From Mycobacterium gordonae (lineage in GTDB: Bacteria > Actinomycetota > Actinomycetes > Mycobacteriales > Mycobacteriaceae), in the NCBI RefSeq assembly GCF_002101675.1, contig NZ_LQOY01000038.1, positions 1 through 61,727 of the forward strand: a stretch of DNA of 61,727 bases. Reading direction: 5' to 3'. A program made the translations under genes and the position numbers. Of the stretch, positions 18,716 through 31,516 are shown one piece after another (position 1 is the first letter of the stretch; each line of letters starts with the position of its first letter). The notes below the pieces were generated by a model that worked only from the letters and a program-made list of their open reading frames with translations, was not told where the DNA came from and did not search any database.

Positions 18716-19528
18716 TCACCGGATCATCGGGACGATGGTCTTGCTGGCCAGCTTTGACAGGCCAACTTGCATGATGCTGGTGACATAGGCCAGCGCCTGG
18801 TCCCAATGCGGCTCGTCGCCGAATCTGGCCCGCACGTCGATCGGGTCGAGCACCTGCATGCGAATCTTCGCCGGAAGTGGAAAGTGCGGCAGCGGGAGCG
18901 GGGACAGTCCCCAGGGAATGCTCAGCGTCATCGGCATGCTTTTCACCCGTGCCAGTTTGTCCAAGCGCAGCAGCTGCGCGGTGCGGCGGCCGTCGTTGAG
19001 CACGATCAAGGTGTCATGGCCGCCGGTCGCCACCACAGGCACGATCTTCACGTTGCATTTGTGGGCCAGCCGCAAGAATCCTTTGCGGCCCGAGAAGATG
19101 ATTTTGTTGCGGTCGCGCCAGGGGCGCAGGGCCTCAACATCCCCGCCCGGGTAGACGAGCGCCGAGCCGCCACTGTCGAAGATGCGCTCGGCGAAGGAAT
19201 TGGCGGCAGGGACCACGCCGAGCTTGCGGGTCAGCCCGCCGATGACCGGCGCGGCCGTGACGGTGTCGTGCGCCAGCGCGTAGAGGGGACGGCCTTCGAC
19301 GGTGAAGTAGGTGTTGTAGGCCAGCAGGAAAACGAACGTATCCGGAGTCGCTCCCCCGCCGCTGTGATTGCCCACGAACAGCACCGGTTCGTCCGGCACA
19401 TTCTCGAAGCCGTGCACCTCGGCCCGAAACCACACGGTGGAGGCCAACCATAGCGGGGGCAGCACGGCGCGAATGAACTCAGGATCGCGATGGCGAAGTT
19501 CTTTGGGAAGTCGTTGCCGAGTCATCAC
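18716..19528 (-). CDS. PlsC-family acyltransferase
   Basis: This 270-residue protein carries the 1-acylglycerol-3-phosphate acyltransferase fold. NHSGGGATPD near residue 53 is the catalytic His/Asp block, longer than the usual HxxxxD, as in the mycobacterial LPLAT group annotated as membrane acyltransferases. LVYPGGDVEALRPW corresponds to the glycerol-phosphate-binding motif. Such enzymes acylate lysophospholipids or other polar acceptors at the membrane. The start is GTG at 19528, with ATG three bases later as the alternative. The downstream SRPBCC gene is tightly linked. The acceptor is not predictable. Confidence 0.82.
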   Translation of the reverse strand: MMTRQRLPKELRHRDPEFIRAVLPPLWLASTVWFRAEVHGFENVPDEPVLFVGNHSGGGATPDTFVFLLAYNTYFTVEGRPLYALAHDTVTAAPVIGGLTRKLGVVPAANSFAERIFDSGGSALVYPGGDVEALRPWRDRNKIIFSGRKGFLRLAHKCNVKIVPVVATGGHDTLIVLNDGRRTAQLLRLDKLARVKSMPMTLSIPWGLSPLPLPHFPLPAKIRMQVLDPIDVRARFGDEPHWDQALAYVTSIMQVGLSKLASKTIVPMIR

Positions 19529-19718
19529 GATGAGACTAAACCGATTTGACGCGATTTAATCGCGGTTGAGGCCGCGCGGCTTCGCGCTAATGGCTGTGGT
19601 TGTCTTAGCTTGAGACGAGCCTGACTTAGGCTCGACCGGTTCAGAACGGTAGCCGGGAACTGTGCGAGTGCGATGCGTGCCGCGTGGGCACGTCGCTGCG
19701 ATCAGTGGGGGGTTTGGT

Positions 19719-19763
19719 TTGCGTCAATTAGCCGACCGAACTATAATCTGGACACATGTCCAG
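19719..19763 (+). promoter_or_regulatory. near-consensus sigma70-type promoter with an operator-like palindrome
   Basis: TTGCGT (19719-19724) and a perfect TATAAT (19742-19747) are separated by 17 bp. The palindrome CTGGACA-CA-TGTCCAG (19748-19763) covers the expected transcription start, so a repressor bound there would block initiation. A further TGTCC follows. This is the only clear signal in the 330-bp gap before the glycosyltransferase gene. Confidence 0.65.
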
Positions 19764-19858
19764 TTTGCTGTCCGGTCGTTCGCGGGTGCGTTGACAGCAA
19801 TGAGATTGGCGCCTTTCTCCCCTTGTCCTGGTCGATCGCTGGCGGCGAAGGGTTGAGT

Positions 19859-21109
19859 ATGCGAATCGCTCTGCTGTCTTACCGGAGTAAAGACCACTGC
19901 GGCGGACAGGGTGTCTATGTGCGCCACCTCAGCCGCGGTCTGGTGGACCTCGGTCACGAGGTGGAGGTGTTCTCCGGCCAGCCGTATCCGGAACTGCTCG
20001 ATCCCCGGGTTCGGCTGACGAAGGTCCCGAGTCTCGACCTGTACCGCGAGCCGGACCCTTTCCGGGTGCCCCGGCCGAGCGAGATCCGGGACTCCATCGA
20101 CCTGCTCGAGTTGGCCACCATGTGGACCGCTGGATTTCCCGAACCACGAACCTTCACGCTGCGGGTGGCGCGGTTACTGGCGGAACGGGCAGGCGATTTC
20201 GACGTCGTGCACGACAATCAAAGCCTGGGAACAGGATTGCTCACCATCGCCGCCGGTATGCCTGTGGTGGCGACCGTGCACCACCCCATCACCCGTGACC
20301 GGCTGCTTGATCTGGCCGCCGCGCGATGGTGGCGAAAGCCGTTGGTGCACCGCTGGTATGGATTCTCCACCATGCAGAAGCAGGTGGCGCGTCAGATTCC
20401 CGACCTACTGACCGTCTCGTCGTCCTCGGCGTCGGACATCGTGACGGACTTCGGCGTGTCCCCGGAGCAGTTGCACGTGGTGCCGCTGGGGGTGAACACC
20501 GAGCTGTTCAAGCCGGGTTCGGCGCCACGGCAACCCGGGCGGGTGATGGCGATCGCCAGCGCGGACACGCCACTCAAGGGTGTCAGCACCCTGTTGCACG
20601 CCGTCGCCCGACTCCGCACCAGCCGGGACCTGGAATTGCGATTGGTCGCCAAAGTCGAAACCAACGGTCCGACCCACAAGCTGATTGCCGAACTGGGCAT
20701 CTCCGACATCGTGCACATCGCCAGCGGGCTACCCGATACCGAGCTTGCGGCGCTGTTCGCATCGGCAGAGGTCGCGTGTATTCCCTCGCTCTACGAAGGT
20801 TTTTCGCTGCCGGCGGTGGAAGCGATGGCGAGTGGCACACCCATCGTCGCCAGCCGAGTCGGTGCGCTGCCCGAAGTCCTTGGAACCGACGGTGCTTGCG
20901 CCGAGTTGGTGGCAGCGGCTGACGTCGACGCCCTGACTCACGCCCTCGGGAAGCTGCTGGATTCACCGGAGCGCCGCCGCAGCCTGGGCGCGGCCGGACG
21001 TAACCGGGCGGTCAACGTCTTCAGCTGGGATGCGGTGGCCGCCCAAACAGTCCAGGTCTACCAACGGGCGATACAACGCCGGGCGGTCGAGGGCGGGCCG
21101 CGATGCTGA
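19859..21109 (+). CDS. GT4-family glycosyltransferase
   Basis: This 416-residue GT-B glycosyltransferase opens with GGQGVYVRHLSRGL near residue 20, the N-terminal loop of GT4 enzymes. The C-terminal nucleotide-sugar site has IPSLYEGFSLPAVEAMASG, including the EGFSLPxxE acidic motif, and VASRVGALPEVLG. It is a retaining enzyme using NDP- or GDP-sugar donors, cytosolic or membrane-associated. The ATG at 19859 follows GAAGGG. It overlaps the downstream methyltransferase by 7 bp, so translation is coupled. Donor and acceptor are unknown; the cluster suggests glycoconjugate assembly. Confidence 0.9.
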   Translation: MRIALLSYRSKDHCGGQGVYVRHLSRGLVDLGHEVEVFSGQPYPELLDPRVRLTKVPSLDLYREPDPFRVPRPSEIRDSIDLLELATMWTAGFPEPRTFTLRVARLLAERAGDFDVVHDNQSLGTGLLTIAAGMPVVATVHHPITRDRLLDLAAARWWRKPLVHRWYGFSTMQKQVARQIPDLLTVSSSSASDIVTDFGVSPEQLHVVPLGVNTELFKPGSAPRQPGRVMAIASADTPLKGVSTLLHAVARLRTSRDLELRLVAKVETNGPTHKLIAELGISDIVHIASGLPDTELAALFASAEVACIPSLYEGFSLPAVEAMASGTPIVASRVGALPEVLGTDGACAELVAAADVDALTHALGKLLDSPERRRSLGAAGRNRAVNVFSWDAVAAQTVQVYQRAIQRRAVEGGPRC

Positions 21110-21847
21110 CGGTTGATTTCGACCGGCTCGGGATCGGTCCCGCGACAACGGTCATCGACGTGGGTTGTGGGGCCGGCCGGCACGCCTTCGAGGCCTACCG
21201 GCGGGGTGCGGATGTGGTCGCTTTCGACCAGGACGCCGCCGAACTGCGGTCGGTCGACACCTTGTTGCGCGCGATGGCCGAGACCGGCGAGGCACCGAAA
21301 ACGGCCTCGGCGAAGGTGGTTCGGGGCGACGCGCTCAATTTGCCCTACGCCGACGAGACGTTCGACTGCGTGATCGCCTCGGAGATCTTGGAGCACATAC
21401 CCGAAGACGACGCGGCCATCGCCGAACTGGTCCGAGTCCTCAAAGTCGGTGGCGTGCTGGCAGTCAGCGTGCCGCGGTGGCTGCCTGAGCGAGTGTGCTG
21501 GTTGCTGTCCGAGGAGTATCACAGCAACGAGGGCGGCCACGTCAGGATTTACCGCGCCAGCGCGCTACGTGACAAGATCGCCGGTCGCGGAATGGATCTG
21601 ACGCACACCCATCACGCCCATGCCCTGCACTCACCGTTCTGGTGGCTCAAATGCGCCGTGGGAACGTCCAAGAATGACCATCCGGCCGTAACCGCCTACC
21701 ACAAGCTGCTGGTGTGGGATCTCATGCAGCGGCCGAAGATCACCCAGGTCGCCGAGAACGTGCTCAATCCACTGATGGGTAAGAGCGTCGCCATGTACTT
21801 CACCAAGCCCCACTCGGTGCAAAGCCGTACTGCGCAGGGATATTCAG

Positions 21848-21861
<14 letters not shown>
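21103..21861 (+). CDS. class I SAM-dependent methyltransferase (Methyltransf_11)
   Basis: This 252-residue enzyme has motif I VIDVGCGAGRHAFEA (residues 18-32), an acidic VVAFDQD strand, motif II NLPYADETFDCVIASEILEHI and motif III LVRVLKVGGVLAVSVPRW. The fold is complete and the C-terminal 90 residues are probably substrate-specific. It starts inside the glycosyltransferase gene (ATGCTGA overlap) and ends 14 bp inside the next one, so it is the middle member of a three-gene operon. It likely methylates the product of that pathway. Confidence 0.88.
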
Positions 21862-23600
<1,739 letters not shown>

Positions 23601-23667
23601 TTATCGCTCGCCCTGGGCGCGGCGGCAGCCTGGTCGGCGTCCTTGCTGGCGCGGATGAGGAAGGGAT

Positions 23668-23699
23668 CCTTCTGGACAGCCGTCCGGCTGTCCAGAAGG
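23668..23699. terminator. perfect 15-bp inverted repeat, likely terminator of the lipoprotein gene
   Basis: The arms CCTTCTGGACAGCCG and CGGCTGTCCAGAAGG pair perfectly around TC. The structure begins nine bases past the lipoprotein stop (minus strand). No U-tract follows. The inner TCTGGACA/TGTCCAGA core also resembles the palindrome at 19748-19763. Confidence 0.7.
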
Positions 23700-23707
23700 C
23701 CTATACG

Positions 23708-23986
23708 TCAGCCGTGCGGGGCCTCGGAGATCTTGCTGTCCGGCTTGCCCAACGTCTGGCAGTACGTCTGGGCCGAGAGGCGGGTCGCGTTGATCTCCAG
23801 TGAGGTCGGCTCGGCGCCGCTCTTGTCTTTGAGCATCTTGCTGACCTCCTCACTCTGTTTCTTCTCGTCCTGGCTGGTGAAGTCTTTGCACTTGGTATCG
23901 CCACCGGTGTTGATGACCTTTGACGCCGAACATCCGCTGAACATCAGCGCGGCGATAACAATCGCGGCAGGTGCGAGGGGTTTCAT
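23708..23986 (-). CDS. small lipoprotein with a Cys pair, HdeA-like
   Basis: This 92-residue protein has a short lipoprotein signal with the lipobox MFSGC (Cys at about 19). The mature part has CKDF near its start and YCQTLG near its end, with charged helix between them. This CxDF...YC layout resembles HdeA-like acid-stress chaperone domains with one disulfide; that assignment is tentative. The start is ATG at 23986 with AAAGGG upstream; a TTG three bases earlier is possible. It should be anchored on the outer face of the plasma membrane and is followed by a strong hairpin. Confidence 0.75.
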   Translation of the reverse strand: MKPLAPAAIVIAALMFSGCSASKVINTGGDTKCKDFTSQDEKKQSEEVSKMLKDKSGAEPTSLEINATRLSAQTYCQTLGKPDSKISEAPHG

Positions 23987-24084
23987 CAATAGCCCTTTCT
24001 GAAATCGGAGACGTAGCTATCTATAGACCGCAGCGCGCATTCCCAAACACCGGTGGAATTGCCCCACCGCGGAACGGGCGACGG

Positions 24085-24948
24085 TTACTTTTCCAGCGTG
24101 AACTGATTGACGTCTATATAGCCGGTGCGGAAATGTTCGGCGCAGCCGGTCAGGTATTTCATATACCGGTCGTAGACCTCTTGTGACTGAATGGCGATGG
24201 CCTCGTCCCGGCGCGACTCGAGGGCCGCGGCCCACCGATCGAGGGTCTTGGCGTAGTGCTGCTGCAGCGATTGGCGTCTGGTCAGCCGGAATCCCGCCTT
24301 CTCCGAGAAGTCGGCGACAATATCGGTATCCGGCAACCGGCCGCCCGGGAAGATCTCTGTGACAATGAATTTCGCGAACTTGATGTGGTTCATCGAGATA
24401 GGCAAACCGCTCTTGGCGAGTTGTTCGCGGGTCAATCCAGTGATCGTGTGCAGCAGCATAACGCCGTCAGCCGGCAGGAGCTTGTAGGCCAGCGAAAAGA
24501 AATCCTGGTAGCGGTCGTGGCCGAAGTGTTCGAACGCGCCGATCGACACAATGCGGTCGACGGGCTGGGTGAATTGTTCCCAGCCTTGCAGCAGCACGCG
24601 GCGGCTGCGCGGGGTATCCATTGCGTCGAACGTCTTCTGCACATGCGCGGCCTGGTTCTTGGAGAGGGTCAGTCCTACGACATTCACGTCGTACTTCTCG
24701 ATTGCGCGGCGCATCGTGGCACCCCATCCGCAACCGACGTCCAGCAGCGTCATGCCGGGTTGCAGGCCCAGCTTGCCCAGCGACAGATCGATCTTGGCGA
24801 GCTGGGCCTCTTCCAGCGTCATGTCGTCGCGCTCGAAATATGCGCAGCTGTAAGTCTGGGTGGGGTCCAGAAACAACCGGAAGAAGTCATCGGACAAGTC
24901 GTAATGTGCCTGCACGTCGTCGAAGTGCGGCTGCAAGTGCTGAGACAA
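24085..24948 (-). CDS. cyclopropane mycolic acid synthase family methyltransferase
   Basis: This 287-residue enzyme is almost collinear with CmaA1 and PcaA, as I recall them. It has VQAHYDLSDDFFRLFLDPTQ (residues 12-31), YSCAYFERDDMTL, SAM motif LLDVGCGWGATMRRAI, NVVGLTLSKNQ, IGAFEHFGH with the bicarbonate-site Glu and His, EIFPGGRLP and the C-terminal YIDVNQFTLEK. Such enzymes add cyclopropane, methyl or hydroxyl groups at double bases of meromycolic chains using SAM. The product (cis or trans ring, proximal or distal) cannot be read from the sequence, so no symbol is given. The start appears to be TTG at 24948 with GAAAGG ten bases upstream. It is divergent from the DUF899 gene. Confidence 0.93.
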   Translation of the reverse strand: MSQHLQPHFDDVQAHYDLSDDFFRLFLDPTQTYSCAYFERDDMTLEEAQLAKIDLSLGKLGLQPGMTLLDVGCGWGATMRRAIEKYDVNVVGLTLSKNQAAHVQKTFDAMDTPRSRRVLLQGWEQFTQPVDRIVSIGAFEHFGHDRYQDFFSLAYKLLPADGVMLLHTITGLTREQLAKSGLPISMNHIKFAKFIVTEIFPGGRLPDTDIVADFSEKAGFRLTRRQSLQQHYAKTLDRWAAALESRRDEAIAIQSQEVYDRYMKYLTGCAEHFRTGYIDVNQFTLEK

Positions 24949-25129
24949 GCGGGTTATGCCTTTCGTGGCGCCTGAGCTCCCTGGTGGGAGTCCGGCATGC
25001 CCGACGCCGGCGGGTACCTAGTTCCCCGTCGGGCCAAGATGAAACCACCGGCTAGGTCACATCACGCCGACGATGAGTTTCTCGTCTGCGGCGGGTCATA
25101 CCCACCGACCGGACACATCAGGAGACAAG

Positions 25130-25825
25130 GTGGATCCCATGTACAAGGCCATGCCGCCGATCGTTGACCAGCAGACCTGGCGTGCTCAGCTCGACCAACT
25201 GCGCGACCGCGAGAAGGCCGCGACCCGCGAATTGGACGCCATCGCCGCCCAGCGGCGCCGGTTGCCGATGGTGGCCTTGCCTGAGTACACGTTGATCGGC
25301 GCCGACGGGCCGATTCGCCTGGCTGAGGTTTTCGACGGACGCTCGCAGCTCATCGTCTATCACCACATGTGGTCGCCCGGTGCGGAGTGGCAGTGCAGTG
25401 GATGCACCGGCTTCACTTCGCAGTTCACCCGGCTGGAGTTTCTCGGCAATTACGACGCGCGGTTCGTCATCGTCACCAACGGACCGATCGACGCGGCGCT
25501 CGCTTACCGCCGCAGGGTCGGCAACCGGATGCAGTGGTATTCGTCGTCGGAGAGCTCGTTCGGCACGGACATGGACGCCCCGCCCGGCGGTGGCTTCGCT
25601 GTCAACGTGTTCCTGCGCGACGGTGACACCGTCTACCGCACCTGGCACACTAACGGCCGCGGCACCGAGCAGCTCAGCCACTCCTTTGCGCTAATCGACA
25701 TACTGCCCTGGGGTCGACAGGAGGAGTGGCTCGATTCGCCGCCCGGATGGCCGTCGAGGCCCACCTACTCCGGGTGGTCGACCTCGCCTGACATCGCCCG
25801 TGCCTACGGAGAGGACCAAGAATGA
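25130..25825 (+). CDS. DUF899 family thioredoxin-like protein
   Basis: This 231-residue protein shows DUF899 landmarks: the N-terminal LRDREKAATRELDAIAAQRRRLP segment (longer than 20 residues in full), GRSQLIVYHHMW, CSGCTGFTSQF, GFAVNVFLRDG and VYRTWHTNGRG. The fold is thioredoxin-like, and the CSGC pair could be redox-active. Its role is unknown. I prefer GTG at 25130 because AGGAG lies five bases before it; ATG at 25139 is the alternative. It overlaps the following SRPBCC gene by four bases (ATGA), which indicates coupled translation. Confidence 0.83.
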   Translation: MDPMYKAMPPIVDQQTWRAQLDQLRDREKAATRELDAIAAQRRRLPMVALPEYTLIGADGPIRLAEVFDGRSQLIVYHHMWSPGAEWQCSGCTGFTSQFTRLEFLGNYDARFVIVTNGPIDAALAYRRRVGNRMQWYSSSESSFGTDMDAPPGGGFAVNVFLRDGDTVYRTWHTNGRGTEQLSHSFALIDILPWGRQEEWLDSPPGWPSRPTYSGWSTSPDIARAYGEDQE

Positions 25826-26292
25826 GTAGCGACTGCTTCGTGGCGACCAGAACCATCTCGGCTACGCCGACGGCGATCTTCTCTGTGCTGTCCGACCCGG
25901 CCCGCCATCGCGACACCGAACCCACCGACTGGGTCCGTGACGCGGTCGACGCCGAACCGATCACCGGTACCGGTCAGATCTTCGCCATGAACATGTACCT
26001 CGAGGCGGCCGGCGGTGACTACGTCACCTACAACCTGGTCACGGAATTCGACCAGGACCGCACCATCGCGTGGATGCCGGGCCGGCTCGACCCCGCCGGC
26101 AATCACGCTGCAGGTGGCTGGTTCTGGCGGTACGAGCTGGCCGCAGACGGTGACCAGACCGACGTCACACTCACCTACGACTGGACAGCTACGTCGCAGG
26201 AGTTTCGCGACCAGATCGGTGGGATGCCGCCTTTCCCGGAGGATTATCTCGGTGCGTCGCTGGCCAGTCTGGAGCGCTCGGTCACGGACTGA
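25822..26292 (+). CDS. SRPBCC superfamily (polyketide cyclase-like) protein
   Basis: This 156-residue protein has the START-like pattern: the opening TRTISATPTAIFSVLSDPAR, the middle TGTGQIFAMNMY, DRTIAWMPG, and the C-terminal LTYDWTATSQEF with a final helix (LGASLASLERSV). Members bind hydrophobic ligands. It is translationally coupled to the DUF899 gene. Its 3' end overlaps the convergent hydrolase by 11 bp. No ligand can be inferred. Confidence 0.82.
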   Translation: MSSDCFVATRTISATPTAIFSVLSDPARHRDTEPTDWVRDAVDAEPITGTGQIFAMNMYLEAAGGDYVTYNLVTEFDQDRTIAWMPGRLDPAGNHAAGGWFWRYELAADGDQTDVTLTYDWTATSQEFRDQIGGMPPFPEDYLGASLASLERSVTD

Positions 26293-27118
26293 TGCCCAGG
26301 CGTGCCGCGAGTTCGGCGAACGCATCGCGTACCGCGGTGGGTTGCTCAATCCAGGGAAAGTGGCCCGCCTCGGAGATGACCCGCCAGATCACGTTGTCGT
26401 TGTGAAATCGTTCCTGCTGCCACAACCACTGCGTGACGATCCGGTCCGCCGAGCCGCTGACGATCAAGGTCGGCAACGCGGTGGGCCACCACGCCAATCG
26501 GTAGTCGCGGTCGAAATGCTCCGCTGACCACCGCACGGCGTCGACGTTGTATGGCATCCGCCCTAGCAGTTCGGCTCCGGCGGCGAGATTGTCGGCGGCG
26601 AAGTTCCACGGCGCCGATCGCAGCGCGAGCTCGCGCAGGTGTTCGCCGGTGGGGTCCGCCTCGTATCGGGCCGCCGCATTTTCAAAACCCGGCAACGGGT
26701 TGTTGGCGGTCATCTCTTCGTAGACCGGAATCCACGATGCGTCGGGAGCAGTGCTGATCAGCACCATGCCTTCGAGCATCGCGGCCAATGCGGGGGTCGC
26801 CAGCAGATATTGGCCGCCGGTGGAATGCCCGACATAGACCGGATGCTCGACGGCCTGTGCGGCTTCGAGCAAGACCTGAGGCCACAGCCGGTAGGGATCC
26901 GTCGTGGCGCCGGGAGCGTTCGTGTTTGAACCGTCGCCGGGTAGGTCGACCAGCCAGGAGCTTCCGCACACCGCCACGGCGTCGACGAGTTCCTCGAGGG
27001 ATTCCGACCCGATACCCGGACCGCCTGGTAGGAAAAGCCAGTTCACCCCGCCTTCGCACCGCCTGTGGAGACGCAGCCGGACGCCCGACGGCGTCCAGTG
27101 AACGTGCTGGGCAGCCAT
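26282..27118 (-). CDS. alpha/beta hydrolase
   Basis: This 278-residue hydrolase has the oxyanion-hole motif FLPGGPGIG (29-37) and nucleophile Ser99 in VGHSTGGQ; Asp in SGSADRIV and the C-terminal His in EAGHFPW complete the triad. It has no signal peptide, so it is cytosolic. The PGGPG motif resembles proline iminopeptidase and related hydrolases, but the cap region is different, so the substrate is open. The ATG at 27118 follows AGGAG. The gene diverges from furA. Confidence 0.85.
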   Translation of the reverse strand: MAAQHVHWTPSGVRLRLHRRCEGGVNWLFLPGGPGIGSESLEELVDAVAVCGSSWLVDLPGDGSNTNAPGATTDPYRLWPQVLLEAAQAVEHPVYVGHSTGGQYLLATPALAAMLEGMVLISTAPDASWIPVYEEMTANNPLPGFENAAARYEADPTGEHLRELALRSAPWNFAADNLAAGAELLGRMPYNVDAVRWSAEHFDRDYRLAWWPTALPTLIVSGSADRIVTQWLWQQERFHNDNVIWRVISEAGHFPWIEQPTAVRDAFAELAARLGISP

Positions 27119-27195
27119 GGACTCCTGCGTTTTCGGGTGGTCGGATCGGTCTCAAAAATACCTGCATTGGTACCGCATTGGCCTCCGGCAAAGTC

Positions 27196-27230
27196 TTGAC
27201 TGACTCCAGATAAGTGCGGAGTATGAGCAT
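27196..27230 (+). promoter_or_regulatory. furA promoter and probable FurA operator
   Basis: TTGACT (27196-27201) and GAGTAT (27219-27224) are spaced 17 bp, which puts transcription start at about 27230-27231, the first base of the GTG codon. In M. tuberculosis and M. smegmatis the equivalent promoter is known to be autoregulated by FurA, which binds an AT-rich sequence overlapping the -35. The sequence here keeps the TTGACTGA..CCAGA core. Confidence 0.6.
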
Positions 27231-27677
27231 GTGTCCTCGGATCACGCCGAGCAGTTGCGAATGGCCGATTTACGGGTAACGCGGCCGCGGATTGCAGTGA
27301 TGGAGGCGGTTCATGCGCATCCTCATGCCGACACCGACACGATCTTCTCCGCCGTGCGAGTGGGGTTGCCCGATGTGTCCCGGCAAGCCGTCTACGACGT
27401 GCTCAATGCGCTGACCGCCGCGGGGCTGGTGCGGCGGATTCAGCCCTCAGGTCTGGTCGCCCGCTATGAATCGCGGGTCGGCGACAACCACCACCACGTC
27501 GTGTGCAGATCCTGCGGGGTCATCGGCGATGTGGATTGCGCCGTCGGTGCTACGCCGTGTCTGACCCCCTCAGACGACAACAACGTGTTGGATGGGTTCG
27601 TCCTCGACGAGGCCGAAGTCATCTACTGGGGCCTGTGCCCCGACTGCTCGAGTACTGATTCCCGATCACAACCGTGA
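27231..27677 (+). CDS. furA: ferric uptake regulator family protein FurA
   Basis: This 148-residue Fur-family repressor has a winged helix at residues 10-80 (RVTRPRIAVMEAV, DVSRQAVYDVLNAL) and a dimerisation domain with HHH at 87-89. Two CxxC pairs, Cys92/Cys95 and Cys136/Cys139, fit structural zinc. In mycobacteria FurA represses its own operon with katG, and oxidants relieve repression. The gene starts with GTG at 27231, probably at the 5' end of the transcript. katG begins 35 bp downstream. Sequence and order are diagnostic. Confidence 0.95.
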   Translation: MSSDHAEQLRMADLRVTRPRIAVMEAVHAHPHADTDTIFSAVRVGLPDVSRQAVYDVLNALTAAGLVRRIQPSGLVARYESRVGDNHHHVVCRSCGVIGDVDCAVGATPCLTPSDDNNVLDGFVLDEAEVIYWGLCPDCSSTDSRSQP

Positions 27678-27697
27678 TCGCAGCCCGTTTCAGATAA

Positions 27698-29947
<2,250 letters not shown>

Positions 29948-29966
29948 TCCGTTTCGGTCATCGGAG

Positions 29967-29992
29967 GCCCCGCGGGCTCAGGCTCGCGGGGC
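29967..29992. terminator. hairpin between katG and the convergent C39-like gene
   Basis: GCCCCGCG (29967-29974) pairs with CGCGGGGC (29985-29992), and the stem extends inward by three more pairs including one wobble. It starts 19 bp after the katG stop. A bidirectional terminator is likely; no U-tract. Confidence 0.65.
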
Positions 29993-30011
29993 GTCCGTCG
30001 TTCAGGGGCCC

Positions 30012-30752
30012 TCAGGCGGCCACGGTGACGACGATCGAGTCGCCCCCGGTCTGCCAGGCCGTCGTGAAGGTGGCGATCGCTACCTGTTCGTCGGCGTGAT
30101 CGGCGCCGGGGTCGTTGAGGTGAACGACTTCGGTGTTGGTGTCGATTCCGGTGACCACCAGGAAGTGATCGGCCGCGGTGCGCTGATCGCTGGTGTTCCA
30201 GATGACCGCGGAGTTGACCCAGGCGATGATCTTGCGGCTGTCGGTGAGGTACCGCTGCAGCGCGGGCAGCCCGGTCTGTTCCGGATGCGTCGTGGCGTCG
30301 GTCATCACCGACTTGATGCCGTAGTGCTCGAGTAGCACCACTTCGTCGGCCATTTCGATGCCGCCGGTGCCGTTCGCGTGGCTCGGGTCATTCACCGGCG
30401 CATAGATGGGACCGGGGTTGGTCCCCGACGGCGTGCTCACCGCCAACGCGATCATCTGCTGCTCGGTCGGCGCATGACCGGTGATCTGGCCCACCACGTC
30501 CGCCACCGAAACCAGACCACAGTTGTCCTCGAGCGACTGCTGTTGCCAGTACTTGGCGGCTGCCGCGGGATCGCCGTAGACGCCCGTCCGTGCTGCGGTC
30601 GTCGTTGTCGGCCGCGCCGAAGCGCTGGACGTGGTGCTGGTGGTCACCTGCGACTGAGGCGATGCCTGCGTCGACGGGGTCACCGGACCGCACGCCGATG
30701 ATGCGGCCACCACGGCCACACCGAGCAGCGTGGCTATCGGGTGAGGTCCCAT
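30012..30752 (-). CDS. exported C39-like peptidase-family lipoprotein
   Basis: This 246-residue protein has a lipoprotein-type signal (VAASSACG, Cys near 21), a Thr/Ser-rich linker to about residue 55 and a Peptidase_C39_2 domain. The papain-like site is visible as Cys in EDNCGLVSVADV, with His in ADHFLVVTGID and a later VVHLNDPG Asp/Asn. It should act on the outer face of the membrane; the substrate is unknown. ATG at 30752 starts within the DUF1906 gene (19-bp overlap), so the two are co-translated. The 3' end faces katG across a hairpin. Confidence 0.8.
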   Translation of the reverse strand: MGPHPIATLLGVAVVAASSACGPVTPSTQASPQSQVTTSTTSSASARPTTTTAARTGVYGDPAAAAKYWQQQSLEDNCGLVSVADVVGQITGHAPTEQQMIALAVSTPSGTNPGPIYAPVNDPSHANGTGGIEMADEVVLLEHYGIKSVMTDATTHPEQTGLPALQRYLTDSRKIIAWVNSAVIWNTSDQRTAADHFLVVTGIDTNTEVVHLNDPGADHADEQVAIATFTTAWQTGGDSIVVTVAA

Positions 30753-31510
30753 TGTCCGTAGTCGGCCGCGAGGACGTCGTCGATGTCGATCTGAGTCCCG
30801 GCCAGCAACGGCCCGTTGACCACTCCCTGGTAGAGCACCGCTGCCGGTTCTCGCTCTCCGTTGGACCAGGACCGGGTCTGCCAGGCCCACCGGTGACCCG
30901 GTGTGGTCGACTGCCCGATGACGTTGTCGTTGATCGCCCAGCCGCACGCGCGGGAGTGCCCGTAAATCCCGGTGCGGCCCACGCCGAGCACCGAGTTGAT
31001 GCCCCGGAACCAGGGCAGCGCAAGACTGTTCCAGGTGCCCTGGTCGATGTTGTCGTCCACGCTGAAGAAGATCGGCGCGGACGCTCCTCCTCCGGCGGCG
31101 TTGTGCAGCGCCAGCGCCGCCTGTGCATCGGCAACCCCACCGTCGTAACCGCGGGTGAAATCCGAGGGCGCGGATCCGCCCGGCTTGCCGTACTGGAAAT
31201 TGCTGACGATGTGCAGACCCGCTGCGCGCAGGGAGTCGGCGTACTGGCGGGTGATCGGCTTGGCTTCGAAGTTCATCCCCGGCCGTGACTCGGAGACGTA
31301 ATTCACCACGCCTTCATAGCCGGCCGCCTTGATCTCCTCCGCCGGGATTCTCTGCAAGGCGAAGTCGATCAACTGACCGTTGCCGGCTGAGGCTTTGGGC
31401 GCCTGGGCCGTCGCTGCGAACGCACCGAGCACCACCGGCGCAAGGGCGTACGTGAACGCTGCGCGCCGTGACAGGTAACGAGGGCCACTGGGTGAAGCGG
31501 ATTCGGGCAC
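30734..31510 (-). CDS. Tat-exported DUF1906 protein (Rv2525c-like)
   Basis: This 258-residue protein has a twin-arginine signal (SRRAAFTYALAPVVLGAF). The mature glycoside-hydrolase-like TIM barrel of DUF1906 is recognised by LIDFAL, GYEGVVNYVS, ADSLRAAGLHIVSNFQYG, APIFFSVDDN and TGIYGHSRA. M. tuberculosis Rv2525c, the studied member, is a Tat substrate linked to the cell envelope; the catalytic role is unproven. GTG at 31510 is preceded by TACCAT six bases upstream, so the message is probably leaderless. It is the first gene of a two-gene operon with the C39-like lipoprotein. Confidence 0.88.
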   Translation of the reverse strand: MPESASPSGPRYLSRRAAFTYALAPVVLGAFAATAQAPKASAGNGQLIDFALQRIPAEEIKAAGYEGVVNYVSESRPGMNFEAKPITRQYADSLRAAGLHIVSNFQYGKPGGSAPSDFTRGYDGGVADAQAALALHNAAGGGASAPIFFSVDDNIDQGTWNSLALPWFRGINSVLGVGRTGIYGHSRACGWAINDNVIGQSTTPGHRWAWQTRSWSNGEREPAAVLYQGVVNGPLLAGTQIDIDDVLAADYGQWDLTR

Positions 31511-31516
31511 GGCGCG

